This document shows positions 27,059 to 37,100 of a stretch of DNA of 64,000 bases, piece by piece. The DNA is from Lysinibacillus sp. JNUCC-52 (GTDB taxonomy: Bacteria > Bacillota > Bacilli > Bacillales_A > Planococcaceae), in NCBI RefSeq assembly GCF_015999545.1, contig NZ_CP065546.1, forward strand, positions 3,380,001 through 3,444,000, read 5' to 3'. How positions within the stretch are numbered: position 1 is the first letter of the stretch; the number at the start of each line of letters is the position of its first letter. The position numbers and the translations under genes were made by a program. A model generated the notes under the pieces. The model was given only the letters and a program-made list of their open reading frames with translations. It did no database searches and was not told where the DNA came from.

Positions 27059-28291
27059 ATGGCCATTGAGCACGCTTTTTTACCAGTTTTATTGGGCGAT
27101 GAAATGAATGCTTACGGCATGGCGCGAGCATTTTACGAGTCCTATGGCGTCAAACCACTTGCATTAAATCATACGAATATGGAAAAAATTCAACAAAGTG
27201 ATTTATTAACTTTTCGTGAAGTACCAAGATTGCACATTGAAGAGCGCTTTGTTGTTGCTTTAAAAGCAATCGCAGAAGAGTTTACAGATAAAAAATTATT
27301 GCTTTTAGCTTGTGATGAGTTTTATGTAAAAAAAATTGTAAAGCATAAAGAGGAATTATCGAGTTTTTATGTAATCCCTTATGTCGATGAATCACTTGCC
27401 AATCAATTACTAACACGTGAAAGCATGTATCAGCTTTGTGCAGCATATGGCTTCCATTATCCTGCAATGCATGTTTGTACGGTAAATGATTATGAGCAAT
27501 TGACGATGCCATTTGAATATCCTATTGTCATCAAGCCTATGAATATGACGAAGTACGCAAGTTGTATTTTCCCAGGTAAGAAAAAGGTTTATACTGCACA
27601 TAATGAGGATGAAAAAGATGCTATTTTTCACGCGATATATAAGGAATCTGCCTATCGGGATGATTTAATGGTTCAGCAATATATTCCAGGTGAAGATGCC
27701 AATATGCGTGTTGTAAATGCTTATGTTGGACAAGATCACAAGGTCAAGCTACTATCAGTAGGAAACCCAATTTTAGAAGAACATTCACCTGATGGTATTG
27801 GACGCTATGTTGCCATTATGACGACTTACAACAAGGAACTAATGGATTGTGTTAAAACGTTTCTTGAGGCGTTGCCATTTCAAGGCTTTGCTACATTCGA
27901 TATGAAATATGATGAACGAGATGGGCTGTATAAATTATTAAGTATGGAATTACATAATGAATTATCGAATTATTATGTGACAGCAAGCGGCTATAATTTA
28001 ATGCAGTATGTAGCGGATGATTTTATTCGTGGAAGTAAACAGCAGCTAACATATGTGCAAAACAAGCACCTTTGGACGATCGTGCCAAATGGAGTATTAT
28101 TTAAATACGTATTAAATGAACAACTTGTAATTGAAGCTAAAAGTCTGATTCGACAAGGATTAGCAACGGATTCTATCTTTAATTATAAAGATATGAATGC
28201 GAAGCGTTGGTTGAATGTAACGCTTGATAATTTAAGCTTCTATCGCAAATATAAGAAATATTTTAACAACAAAGGTCTGTCTAACTCATGA
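27059..28291 (+). CDS. D-aspartate ligase (ATP-grasp, Aslfm-like)
   Basis: 410 aa. Adds D-aspartate to the epsilon-amino group of L-lysine in UDP-MurNAc-pentapeptide, making the one-residue L-Lys-D-Asp bridge. The N-terminus FLPVLLGDEMNAYGMARAFYESYG closely resembles Enterococcus faecium Aslfm (FIPILLGSDMNVYGMARSF), and VQQYIPGEDANMRVVNAYV and FATFDMKYDERDG are matching ATP-grasp blocks. ATG 27059 preferred over TTG 27050 because of spacing. Overlaps the racemase gene by 4 bp, as expected for a coupled substrate-supply pair. Confidence 0.87.
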   Translation: MAIEHAFLPVLLGDEMNAYGMARAFYESYGVKPLALNHTNMEKIQQSDLLTFREVPRLHIEERFVVALKAIAEEFTDKKLLLLACDEFYVKKIVKHKEELSSFYVIPYVDESLANQLLTRESMYQLCAAYGFHYPAMHVCTVNDYEQLTMPFEYPIVIKPMNMTKYASCIFPGKKKVYTAHNEDEKDAIFHAIYKESAYRDDLMVQQYIPGEDANMRVVNAYVGQDHKVKLLSVGNPILEEHSPDGIGRYVAIMTTYNKELMDCVKTFLEALPFQGFATFDMKYDERDGLYKLLSMELHNELSNYYVTASGYNLMQYVADDFIRGSKQQLTYVQNKHLWTIVPNGVLFKYVLNEQLVIEAKSLIRQGLATDSIFNYKDMNAKRWLNVTLDNLSFYRKYKKYFNNKGLSNS

Positions 28292-28989
28292 AAAAACAAA
28301 CTTTAGGTATAATTGGTGGCGTCGGTCCACTTGCAACAATGTTTATCGGCGAAATGATTGTAAGACGTACGAAAGCAACAAAAGATCAGGAGCATGTACA
28401 TACGATTATTGATAATGATACAAATATTCCTGATCGGACGGCTTTTATATTAGATAAAACAAAAGAAAACCCTGTTCCAGTTTTAATTGAGGATGCAAAA
28501 AAGCTAGCCTCTGTTGGAGCAAATTTAATTGCCATTCCGTGCAATACGGCACATACCTTTTATGATGAATTAGCACAAGGCTCTCCAATCCCTGTGTTAC
28601 ACATGATTCGTGAAACGGCGAAGCGTGCAAATGATTTAGGGGCAAAGCGTGTTGGTATTTTAGCGACAACGGGAACATTAACGTCACGTATGTATCAAGA
28701 TGCATTAGAGGAGTTTGGCATAACACCCGTAATTCCCGATGATCAAATGAAGGAAAAAGTTATGGCGATTATTTACGATTATGTGAAGGCTGGTAAGGAT
28801 GTCACACAGGAAGATTGGCTGCCTATCGAAGAAGCGATGCTAGCCCTGGATTGTGATCGTATTGTGCTAGGCTGCACAGAGTTGTCAATCGTCAATCGAG
28901 ATTTAAAATTAAGTGACAAATATATAGACTCATTAATCGTCTTAGCTGAATGCGCTATTTTAGCGTGTGGCTATGAATTAGTGGAGTAA
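28288..28989 (+). CDS. Aspartate racemase
   Basis: 233 aa. Converts L-Asp to D-Asp without cofactor. Asp/Glu racemase family: GIIGGVGPLATMF at the start, first catalytic Cys in IAIPCNTAH (about 84) and second in LGCTEL (about 196). The ATGA overlap with the ligase implies translational coupling. Supplies D-Asp for the wall bridge (as Racfm does beside Aslfm in E. faecium). Terminator follows. Confidence 0.9.
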   Translation: MKKQTLGIIGGVGPLATMFIGEMIVRRTKATKDQEHVHTIIDNDTNIPDRTAFILDKTKENPVPVLIEDAKKLASVGANLIAIPCNTAHTFYDELAQGSPIPVLHMIRETAKRANDLGAKRVGILATTGTLTSRMYQDALEEFGITPVIPDDQMKEKVMAIIYDYVKAGKDVTQEDWLPIEEAMLALDCDRIVLGCTELSIVNRDLKLSDKYIDSLIVLAECAILACGYELVE

Positions 28990-28994
28990 CATTT

Positions 28995-29025
28995 GGCTCA
29001 CCTGTTGTAATAGGTGAGCTTTTTT
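28995..29025 (+). terminator. Terminator after the racemase gene
   Basis: GGCTCACCT / AGGTGAGCT stem then T6. Confidence 0.85.
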
Positions 29026-29135
29026 AATCCATGTCTAAAAATAAAAGAGTATCGCACAATATAAAGAAGGAAAATGCTTGTACACAGCTAGTGTGTTAAA
29101 CTAATGTCAAGCAGGATAATAAGGTGGGAATTAAC

Positions 29136-30284
29136 ATGTCAGTAATAAATTTATTAAAAGAAGAATTACAAGCAAAATGGAACTTTGAAGAACCGATGAA
29201 AATTCAAGAAGAAATGATTCCAGCAATGCTTGAAGGCAAAGATATTGTAGCAGAATCACCAACAGGCTCAGGGAAAACATTGGCCTATGTGTTGCCTTTA
29301 CTTAATAAAGTAAATGGATCGAAAAAGCAAACACAAGGATTGATTGTTGCGCCATCTCAGGAATTAGCAATGCAAATCGTTGAGGTCATTCGTGAATGGA
29401 TAGCGGGAACTGATATTACAGTACAACAGCTTATTGGTGGTGCAAACTCTGCACGACAAATTGAGAAGTTAAAGAAAAAGCCAACAATTGTAGTTGGTAC
29501 GCCAGGTCGCTTAAATGAGCTAGTGCGTTCAGGTAAATTAAAATTAAAAGAAATTGAAACAGTTATTTTAGACGAATGTGATCAGCTATTAAGCCGCGAG
29601 TATCGCGTTGTGGTGAAATCATTTATCGAAGGGTCAGCATTCGGTCGCCAAGTAGTTGTTGTTTCTGCCACAATTACTGAGGAAATTGAATTAGTCGCAA
29701 GCCGTATGATGTTTGAGCCATTGCGCTTTAAAATTAAACCTGAGGATATGGTGAAGTTCGGTAAAGTTGTGCATTCGTTCTTGAAAGTAGAAGAACGTGA
29801 TAAAACAGACTTCCTACGTAGACTATCACATACAGAAGGCTTACGTGCCCTTGCTTTCGTCAATAATATCGATCAATTGTTAATGAAAGAAACGAAGCTA
29901 CAATATCGTTCAGCACCAATTGTGACATTACATTCTGACATGAAAAAGGAAGAACGTAAAAAAGCCTTAGACGCATTCCGTAAAGGAGATGCGCGTGTTT
30001 TAATTGCCACAGATATTGCGGCCCGTGGTTTAGATATTGCTGGTTTAACACATGTTATTCATGTCGATGTTCCACGTACAATTGAACAGTATTTGCATCG
30101 CTCAGGTCGTACAGGTCGTGCAGGGGCAGATGGTGAAGTACTAACATTGCTTTCATACCATGATGAAAAAACTTATAAAAAGTGGACACGTGAAATTCCA
30201 GGCAAACCCGTGCAGAAAGTATGGCATGATGGCGAGCTCGTAGAAGGAAATTCAAAAACAATTGGGCAAAAGCGAGGGAAATAA
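29136..30284 (+). CDS. DEAD-box RNA helicase (YfmL/CshC-like)
   Basis: 382 aa, a minimal two-domain helicase. Q motif IQEEMIPAML, motif I SPTGSGKT, Ia PSQELAMQ, Ib GTPGRL, motif II DECD (instead of DEAD), III SAT, V ATDIAARGLD and VI HRSGRTGR. No long C-terminal extension. ATG 29136 with AAGGTGGG upstream. Likely acts in ribosome assembly or RNA decay, as B. subtilis YfmL does. One base separates its stop from the AmpS start, so the two are cotranscribed. Confidence 0.88.
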   Translation: MSVINLLKEELQAKWNFEEPMKIQEEMIPAMLEGKDIVAESPTGSGKTLAYVLPLLNKVNGSKKQTQGLIVAPSQELAMQIVEVIREWIAGTDITVQQLIGGANSARQIEKLKKKPTIVVGTPGRLNELVRSGKLKLKEIETVILDECDQLLSREYRVVVKSFIEGSAFGRQVVVVSATITEEIELVASRMMFEPLRFKIKPEDMVKFGKVVHSFLKVEERDKTDFLRRLSHTEGLRALAFVNNIDQLLMKETKLQYRSAPIVTLHSDMKKEERKKALDAFRKGDARVLIATDIAARGLDIAGLTHVIHVDVPRTIEQYLHRSGRTGRAGADGEVLTLLSYHDEKTYKKWTREIPGKPVQKVWHDGELVEGNSKTIGQKRGK

Positions 30285-30285
30285 T

Positions 30286-31515
30286 ATGACGTTTGAAGAA
30301 AAATTACAAGCATATGCAGAGCTAGCAGTTAAGGTTGGTGTCAATATTCAACAAGGGCAATACTTATTAGTGAATACATCGGTGGAAGCTTTAGACTTTG
30401 CTCGTCTAGTGGTGAAGGAAGCCTACAAAGCTGGAGCTGGCCGTGTTCATGTTAATTTTTCAGATGATGAAATGGACCGTGCTTATTTTGAGCATGCGTC
30501 TGACGAGGAATTTAATCGTTTCCCAGAATGGGTTGTTAAAATGCGTGATGAGCTAATCGAACGCAAAGGGGCATTGTTATGGATAGATGCTGCAGATCCT
30601 GACAAATTAACTGGTATTCCAGCAGACCGTTTAGCAACACATCAAAAGGTATCAGGCGCTGCATTGAAAAACTACCGTAATGCTGTCATGAAGGATTTAA
30701 TCGCATGGTCTATCGTAGCCGTACCTTCTCAAAAGTGGGCAGAAAAAGTATTCCCGAATTTAGAAGTTGAAAAACAAGTACCAGCTCTTTGGGAAGCCAT
30801 CTTTAAAACGGTGCATATTGGTGAGGGGAATGCGGTTGAAAACTGGCGTACACATGTTGCAAATTTAGAATCGCGCGCTGCATTATTGAACAATAAAAAG
30901 TATGCAAAACTTCATTATACTGCACCAGGTACTGATTTAACGATCGCATTAGCACCTCAGCATAAATGGCTTACAGGTGGTAGTAAAACACCTGATGATA
31001 CCATTTTTATCGCCAATATGCCGACGGAAGAAGTATATACGTTGCCAATGAAGCAAGGTGTAAATGGCTATGTTAGTAATACAAAGCCATTAGTATACCA
31101 AGGCAATATTATCGATGGCTTTAAGCTTACATTTGAAGAAGGAAAAATTATTGATGCACAAGCACAAGTTGGGCAAGATCTTTTACAAGAGTTAATTGCA
31201 GTGGATGAAGGTTCTTGTTATTTAGGTGAGGTAGCACTTGTTCCACATGAGTCCCCAATCTCGGCATCAGAAATATTATATTTCAATACATTATTTGATG
31301 AAAATGCTTCAAACCATTTAGCTATCGGTGAAGCTTATCCAACTTGTTTAGAAGGTGGAAGAGATTTAGAAAATGGTCAACTTGAAGCGTTAGGTGCGAA
31401 CATTTCTGTTACACATGAGGACTTTATGATTGGTAGTGGCGAAATGGATATTGACGGTATTTTACCAGATGGTACTGTGGAGCCAATTTTCCGTAAGGGT
31501 AGCTGGGCTTTTTAA
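30286..31515 (+). CDS. ampS: M29 aminopeptidase (AmpS/PepS), copy 1
   Basis: 409 aa cytosolic metallo-aminopeptidase. Family blocks: YAELAVKVGVNIQQGQYLLVN, TAPGTDLTI, ANMPTEEVYT, LFDENASNHLAIGEAYP with metal-ligand His/Glu, IGSGEMDIDG, and the final GSWAF. ATG 30286 with GCGAGGG upstream. Directly follows the helicase gene. A second, diverged copy lies at 46110-47345. Confidence 0.92.
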   Translation: MTFEEKLQAYAELAVKVGVNIQQGQYLLVNTSVEALDFARLVVKEAYKAGAGRVHVNFSDDEMDRAYFEHASDEEFNRFPEWVVKMRDELIERKGALLWIDAADPDKLTGIPADRLATHQKVSGAALKNYRNAVMKDLIAWSIVAVPSQKWAEKVFPNLEVEKQVPALWEAIFKTVHIGEGNAVENWRTHVANLESRAALLNNKKYAKLHYTAPGTDLTIALAPQHKWLTGGSKTPDDTIFIANMPTEEVYTLPMKQGVNGYVSNTKPLVYQGNIIDGFKLTFEEGKIIDAQAQVGQDLLQELIAVDEGSCYLGEVALVPHESPISASEILYFNTLFDENASNHLAIGEAYPTCLEGGRDLENGQLEALGANISVTHEDFMIGSGEMDIDGILPDGTVEPIFRKGSWAF

Positions 31516-31548
31516 TAGACTAACATTCATAAAATGTGAGGTGAGCAG

Positions 31549-32481
31549 ATGAAACAACTATTGAGCCTAGTAAGTATAACGGTGCTTTCGTTGACACTTG
31601 GTGTTTCATCTGCTTTTGCACGGGCTGAAAATTATGTGGCGCTTGGCGATTCATTGGCAGCTGGTCAAACACCGTATCAGGAAATTGATGCAGGCTATAG
31701 TGATCTTATCGCGATGCGTTTAGGAAAGATGGGGCAGCTGAGTGCCTATACGAAAGAGCTTGCGTTCCCAGGCTTTACAACAGCGGATGTTTTAGAGCGA
31801 ATAAAGTCAGAAGAGGCACGTACAATCTTAGCAAATGCTACACTTATTACGATTTCTGCAGGCGCCAATGATTTACTTCGTTTAGTGCAGGTCAACCCAA
31901 CTGCTGGTACATTAACGTTTTCACAGCTTCAAGTTGACTACGCTTTAAATATGGCACGAAAAAATATGGCGGATATATTGGCAGAGTTAAAATTACGTGC
32001 ACCAAAAGCGAAGGTATATATTATGGGCTATTATTTCGCTTATCCAAATGTGCATGCAACACAAAAAGAGGGAACAAATGCACAGCTCCTAAAGTTAAAT
32101 ACAATTTTAGAGCAACAAGCTGAGCAGGCAGGGATGACTTATATAAATGTCTACGATGCTTTTGGGTTGCAATCTAATCACTACTTGCCAAATATTGCAG
32201 ATGTCCATCCTAATTTTGAAGGCTATCGGCAAATGGCGAATGCCTTTTTAACATCTTATAGTGGTAACGATATGCTCGCAATCTCTACTACAGAGTTACC
32301 AAATCCTAATCCAATGACATTTCAGGAAATCTTAGAAAAACAGGCTAAGTCTAAGGAAAAGTCAGAAGAAGCGAAATCGGAGAAAGTTTCAACTGCAAGA
32401 AACATTCAGGGCTTTATTGGCTATGCTGCTTTTATAGAAAAAGCCAAAGCCAATCAGCGCTCGCAACTAAGACAAATCTAG
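31549..32481 (+). CDS. Secreted SGNH/GDSL hydrolase
   Basis: 310 aa. Signal peptide (residues 1-25, cleavage near SSAFA-RA). SGNH blocks: ALGDSLAAG (catalytic Ser), the Gly block near AFPG, GANDLL and DVHPNFEGY (catalytic Asp/His). A charged C-terminal tail (KSKEKSEEAKSEK) follows the domain. Extracellular esterase/lipase of unknown substrate. Follows ampS by 33 bp; may belong to the same transcript. Confidence 0.87.
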   Translation: MKQLLSLVSITVLSLTLGVSSAFARAENYVALGDSLAAGQTPYQEIDAGYSDLIAMRLGKMGQLSAYTKELAFPGFTTADVLERIKSEEARTILANATLITISAGANDLLRLVQVNPTAGTLTFSQLQVDYALNMARKNMADILAELKLRAPKAKVYIMGYYFAYPNVHATQKEGTNAQLLKLNTILEQQAEQAGMTYINVYDAFGLQSNHYLPNIADVHPNFEGYRQMANAFLTSYSGNDMLAISTTELPNPNPMTFQEILEKQAKSKEKSEEAKSEKVSTARNIQGFIGYAAFIEKAKANQRSQLRQI

Positions 32482-32510
32482 GACATGAAAGATACAAAAA
32501 GCTGTAACGT

Positions 32511-32580
32511 AAAAAAGTATGCTAAGTAAATGAACTGCCTCCTAATTAGGGTCAATTCAAGTAACTTAGCATACTTTTTT
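32511..32580 (+). terminator. Large terminator hairpin
   Basis: AAAAAAGTATGCTAAGT and ACTTAGCATACTTTTTT pair perfectly across a 35-bp loop. A similar TATGCTAAGT stem ends the thiT unit (38784). Confidence 0.75.
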
Positions 32581-32591
32581 ATTGCAGGACA

Positions 32592-32653
32592 GGTGCCAGT
32601 CACCGAAACAATTCTGAATATTACCAGTGCCAGTCACTGACATAATTCTGAAT
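32592..32653. repeat. GTGCCAGTCAC repeat, left direct copy
   Basis: Two half-units in tandem, GTGCCAGTCACCGAAACAAT and GTGCCAGTCACTGA, separated by ATTACCA. The same 47-bp order recurs at 32838. Confidence 0.8.
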
Positions 32654-32684
32654 TTTGCTAGTAGGGCATTTCTAATATCCAAGT

Positions 32685-32797
32685 AAAAATCCACGAAGAT
32701 TCCTGCGGGAACAGCACACGTTGTAAGACGCGACAGACCGCGCGACAGCGAGGGTTGCGGCTTACACTGTGCCCGCGGAAAGCGCAGTGGATTTTTA
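32685..32797. repeat. GC-rich REP/MITE-like element, copy B (113 bp)
   Basis: Terminal inverted repeats AAAAATCCAC / GTGGATTTTT; core shares CCTGCGGGAACAGCAC and GTGCCCGCGGAAAGCG with the other copies. Confidence 0.85.
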
Positions 32798-32837
32798 TGA
32801 AATAGAAGGCTGAAACATTGTTAGATGCCCCGAGCAA

Positions 32838-32894
32838 AGTGCCAGTCACCGAAACAATTCTGAATATTACCAGTGCCAGTCACTGAAACAATTG
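32838..32894. repeat. GTGCCAGTCAC repeat, right direct copy
   Basis: Same 47-bp order as 32592-32639; the two copies flank the REP element. Confidence 0.8.
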
Positions 32895-32986
32895 AGGCTT
32901 TTTCCATATAAAAGATGTTGCCTTAAAGCAAGAATATAGTTAAATGCATGATAAAATAAAAGAAAAAGACAGGAGGCGCAAATACA

Positions 32987-34144
32987 ATGAAATTATTCCA
33001 TACTGCCGATTGGCATTTAGGCAAGCTTGTACAAGGGATGTATATGACTGAGGACCAACGCTATATTTTACAACAATTTTTGCAAGCCATTGACGATGAA
33101 AAGCCGGATGCAATTATTGTAGCAGGCGATTTATATGATCGCTCAATGCCACCTGTAGAGGCGGTTAATTTACTAAATGATGTTTTAGCAGAAATTGTAC
33201 TAGAAAAGAAAATTCCTGTGTTAGCAGTCGCTGGAAATCATGATAGTGCAGGTCGATTAAATTTTGGTAGTCGTGTTATGCGTGATAGTGGATTACATAT
33301 AGTAGGTCAGTTCACAAAAGAACATTCGCCTATTGTACTAAACGACGCGTTCGGTGAGGTGCATTTTCATCTTGTACCGTTTGCAGAGCCAGCCTCCGTC
33401 CGTACTATTTTAGAAGATGATACGATTCAATCACATCAAGATGCGATGCAAAAAATTATCGCACATATTAAACAAACGATGGATACAACAAAGCGGAATG
33501 TATTTATTGGACATGCCTTTGTCACGAAATACGGCTATGAGGAAGAAAACACGAGTGATTCAGAACGCCCACTCTCTATAGGTGGTTCTGATTGCGTCGA
33601 TGCAGCGCTATTTAAACATTTCAACTATACGGCACTGGGACATCTTCATAAAGCCCATTTTGTATTGAATGAATCGATTCGATATGCAGGTTCGCCATTA
33701 AAGTACTCGTTGTCTGAACATCTACATGAAAAAGGCTTTTTAATTGTAGATTTAGATGCAAGTGGGCACGTTGAAGTCACTAAACAAAAATTAGTGCCTA
33801 GACGTGATCTACGAGTGGTAGAGGGCTCAATGGACGATTTATTAAAACGACCACCATGCGAAGACTATGTTTTTGTACGTTTAACAGATACGACGCCAGT
33901 TGCTTCACCGATGGAGCGAATTCGTACTGTATTTCCACATGCGATGCATATTGAACGAAAGGCGTCTCGCATGCAAGAAGACCGTGGAATACAAGCAATT
34001 GATATAGAAAAAGTAGAGGATATTGATTTATTCCGTGGCTTTTATGCTGATATTTTGGGTGAACAGCCCGATGCAGATACTGAGCGTCTATTTATAGAAA
34101 TGTTACAGGAATTATTAGAAGAGGAACGGGAGGCAGTGCGATGA
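32987..34144 (+). CDS. sbcD: Nuclease SbcCD subunit D
   Basis: 385 aa, Mre11-type nuclease that with SbcC cleaves hairpins and protein-blocked DNA ends. Phosphoesterase motifs HTADWHLGK (residues 5-13), GDLYDR, GNHDS, GHAF and LGHLHKAH. AGGAGGCG upstream. Its stop overlaps the sbcC start by 4 bp. Confidence 0.96.
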   Translation: MKLFHTADWHLGKLVQGMYMTEDQRYILQQFLQAIDDEKPDAIIVAGDLYDRSMPPVEAVNLLNDVLAEIVLEKKIPVLAVAGNHDSAGRLNFGSRVMRDSGLHIVGQFTKEHSPIVLNDAFGEVHFHLVPFAEPASVRTILEDDTIQSHQDAMQKIIAHIKQTMDTTKRNVFIGHAFVTKYGYEEENTSDSERPLSIGGSDCVDAALFKHFNYTALGHLHKAHFVLNESIRYAGSPLKYSLSEHLHEKGFLIVDLDASGHVEVTKQKLVPRRDLRVVEGSMDDLLKRPPCEDYVFVRLTDTTPVASPMERIRTVFPHAMHIERKASRMQEDRGIQAIDIEKVEDIDLFRGFYADILGEQPDADTERLFIEMLQELLEEEREAVR

Positions 34145-37100
34145 AACCACTTAAGTTAACGATTACTGCTTTCGGACCTTATAAACATACAGAGGTTATT
34201 GATTTCCAACAGCTTGGTGAGTATCGGTTATTTGCTATATCAGGAAAAACGGGTGCTGGCAAAACGACAATCTTTGATGCCATTTGTTATGCACTCTATG
34301 GATCAGGGAGCGGAGAGGACCGTCAGGATACAGCAATGCTTCGAAGCGGTTTTGCTGCAGATGATGTATATACTTCAGTAGAATTAGTTTTTGAAATGAG
34401 AGGTAAAGTCTATCAAATTGTACGGCAGCCTGGTCATATTAAAGCAAAAAATAAAAGCGTTACAGGTAAAAAAGTTGAGTTAGCAGAAATGAAGGACGGT
34501 AAACTTGACTTTAGTATTGTAGAGAAGCAGCAAACAAATGAAGTAGATAAAAAGTTGTTGGAAATTATAGGGCTAACAAAAGATCAATTTAGTCAAATTG
34601 TAATGTTGCCTCAAGGAGAGTTTCGCAAACTTTTAACATCAGACTCTACCAATAAAGAAGTCATTTTACGTAAAATATTTAAAACAGATCGTTTCAGTGC
34701 GATGACTAAAAAGCTGGATATAAAAAGGAAAGAAGCAGAAAAGGATTTAGAACATGCCCAGCAATTAAAAGAGCACTTACTGGGGCAAATTGCAGGCGTT
34801 TTACCAGAGCGACCATCAACACTGTTTACTTGTATAAACAATAATACAGACAATATGCATCAGCTAAAAAATGCTCTAGAAGAGGAGCAATTCTATTATA
34901 ATGCTAGTATTCGAACGGAACAAATGCGCTATGAAGAAGCTTATGCAAATCATCAAAAAGAACAAGAATATTACAGTATGGCAAAAGCGCTTAACGAACA
35001 ATTTGATCAACAGGCACAACGACAAGCACGTTTGCAATTGCTGATGCAGCAACGAGAAAAATATACTTCGATGGAACAAGAAATACAGTTAGCGGAGCAA
35101 GCAAATCGTCTCATTATGCTCGAACAACAGTGTGTGGACTTGCGGACAGAACAAAATCGTAAAGAACAGCTTTATCAGCAGGCTACAATTAATCATCACA
35201 ATGCAGTAGAACAGCTAAAGAAAGTGCAACAATTGTATACAGAGGAAGAAGCAAAAGAGCCAGAGCGTCAGCACATTTTGCAACAGGAAATAGAGCTACT
35301 AGCGTTGGTGCCGAAATTTGAAGCATTTGAAAGTACTCAGCAAAATTTGGGGATAATTGAACAGCTTGTTGAAAGTTCAAAACGTGCAGTAGCTGATAAT
35401 CTTGCTATTTTAGAAAAAGAACAGATGCTAGTTCGGCAATTAACCGCAACAATTGAGCAATATGAAAAGCAGATGGAACCTTATGCAGGCTATTTAGAAC
35501 AGCTTCCTATACTTAAAGAACAAGTAACACTATTAGCTCAAATTGAAAAATATGAGCGAGCGTGTAAGGAAGCTGAGCGAGCTATGAATAATGCCCATGA
35601 GCAATACCAAGGAAGTAAGCAAGCGCTTCAAACAAAAGAGCAACAATGGATTACGGGACAGGCTAGCATATTAGCAGCTAAGTTGAAGGACGGAGATCCA
35701 TGCCCTGTTTGCGGTAGTACAACACATCAACTCACACATAGAGAACCGTTAGAAGTAGTAGATGAAGCAGAGCTAGAATCTTTACGAACGATGACCAATG
35801 CAATGGAGCGTAAATATTTGGAGCAAGATGCGACGTTAAAAACAACTAAACAACTGCTTCAAGAGGCAACAGAGCAATTAAATGCTTATCATATTTCAAT
35901 AGATAATCGATTAGAACTGACATCTTCTTTACATTTTATTGAACAACAAGTTACAGTTTTAAAAATAGTGAAGGATCAACTGTCTGTCGCACGAACTAAG
36001 CTAAAGGGACAACACGAAAAAAATGAACAGCTTCAACAAAAACAACTACAATTAGAGCAACATTTTGCAGAGCAGTCGAAAGAGTTAATAAAACAGCAAG
36101 CGATTGTAGAAGAACAGCAAAAGCAAATTCCGAAACACATACAGTCATTACAAGCGTTAAAACAAACGATTGCAGATGTAGGTTCGCAAAAAATGGCGTT
36201 ACAGTCAGCTTGGAACGCGATTCAGCAAAATTTACAGGCGACTAAGGAAGCAACAAATAAGGCTTCTATGACAGAAGAACTTGCAAAAACAGCCTATGAG
36301 GAATTGCTAAATAAACTGAATGAAAAGCGTGAACAGTTTTTAGTAAGCATGAAAGATGTGGGGTTTGCAGCCTATGAAGAATACGCTGCTGCAAAGCGAA
36401 GTGATAGTGAAATCGAAGACTTACGGAAAGCATGTCGTGATTATGCCTTACAATCACATTCCTTACAGCAACAAATTGCAGATGGAGCAAAGCATCTTGA
36501 AGGAAAAGAAAAGCAAAATCTAGAGGAATTAGAGGAAAAGCTTGAGATGCTCCGTGCCACATATGAGGAAGCATTTAAAACTTTGCAACAGACGCAAAGC
36601 TATGCAAAGGCATGTGCTGATTTTATTGTTAAAGTAGAGGATACTGCAAAGGAAATACGTGTACTTGAACAAGAGGCAGGACGTGTAAAAGAGCTTTACA
36701 CAGTGTTGAATGGCCAAAATCCGAAAAAACTTTCCTTTGAGCGATATATTCAAATTAATTATTTAGATAAAATCACTGCAGCAGCAAATATCCGATTATT
36801 CCACTTATCCAATGGACAGTTTGAATTGCGCCGTTCAGATCGATTAGAGAAGCATGCGAAGCAAAGTGGACTTGGCTTGGATGTCTATGATGCGTACACA
36901 GACCAATTAAGAGATGTTAAAACATTATCAGGTGGGGAGAAGTTTAATGCATCATTAAGTCTTGCATTAGGTATGGCGGATGTAATTCAAAGCTTCCAAG
37001 GTAATATTCGTATCGAAACAATGTTTATCGACGAGGGCTTCGGTTCATTAGATGAGGAAGCGTTAAATAAAGCAATTGACACGCTAATTGATTTACAAGA

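Larger units (their letters stand above)
32482..32986. other. Intergenic repeat cluster before sbcD
   Basis: No gene. Terminator (32511-32580), two copies of a 47-bp GTGCCAGTCAC-type repeat (32592, 32838) and a complete REP element between them (32685-32797). Confidence 0.75.
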
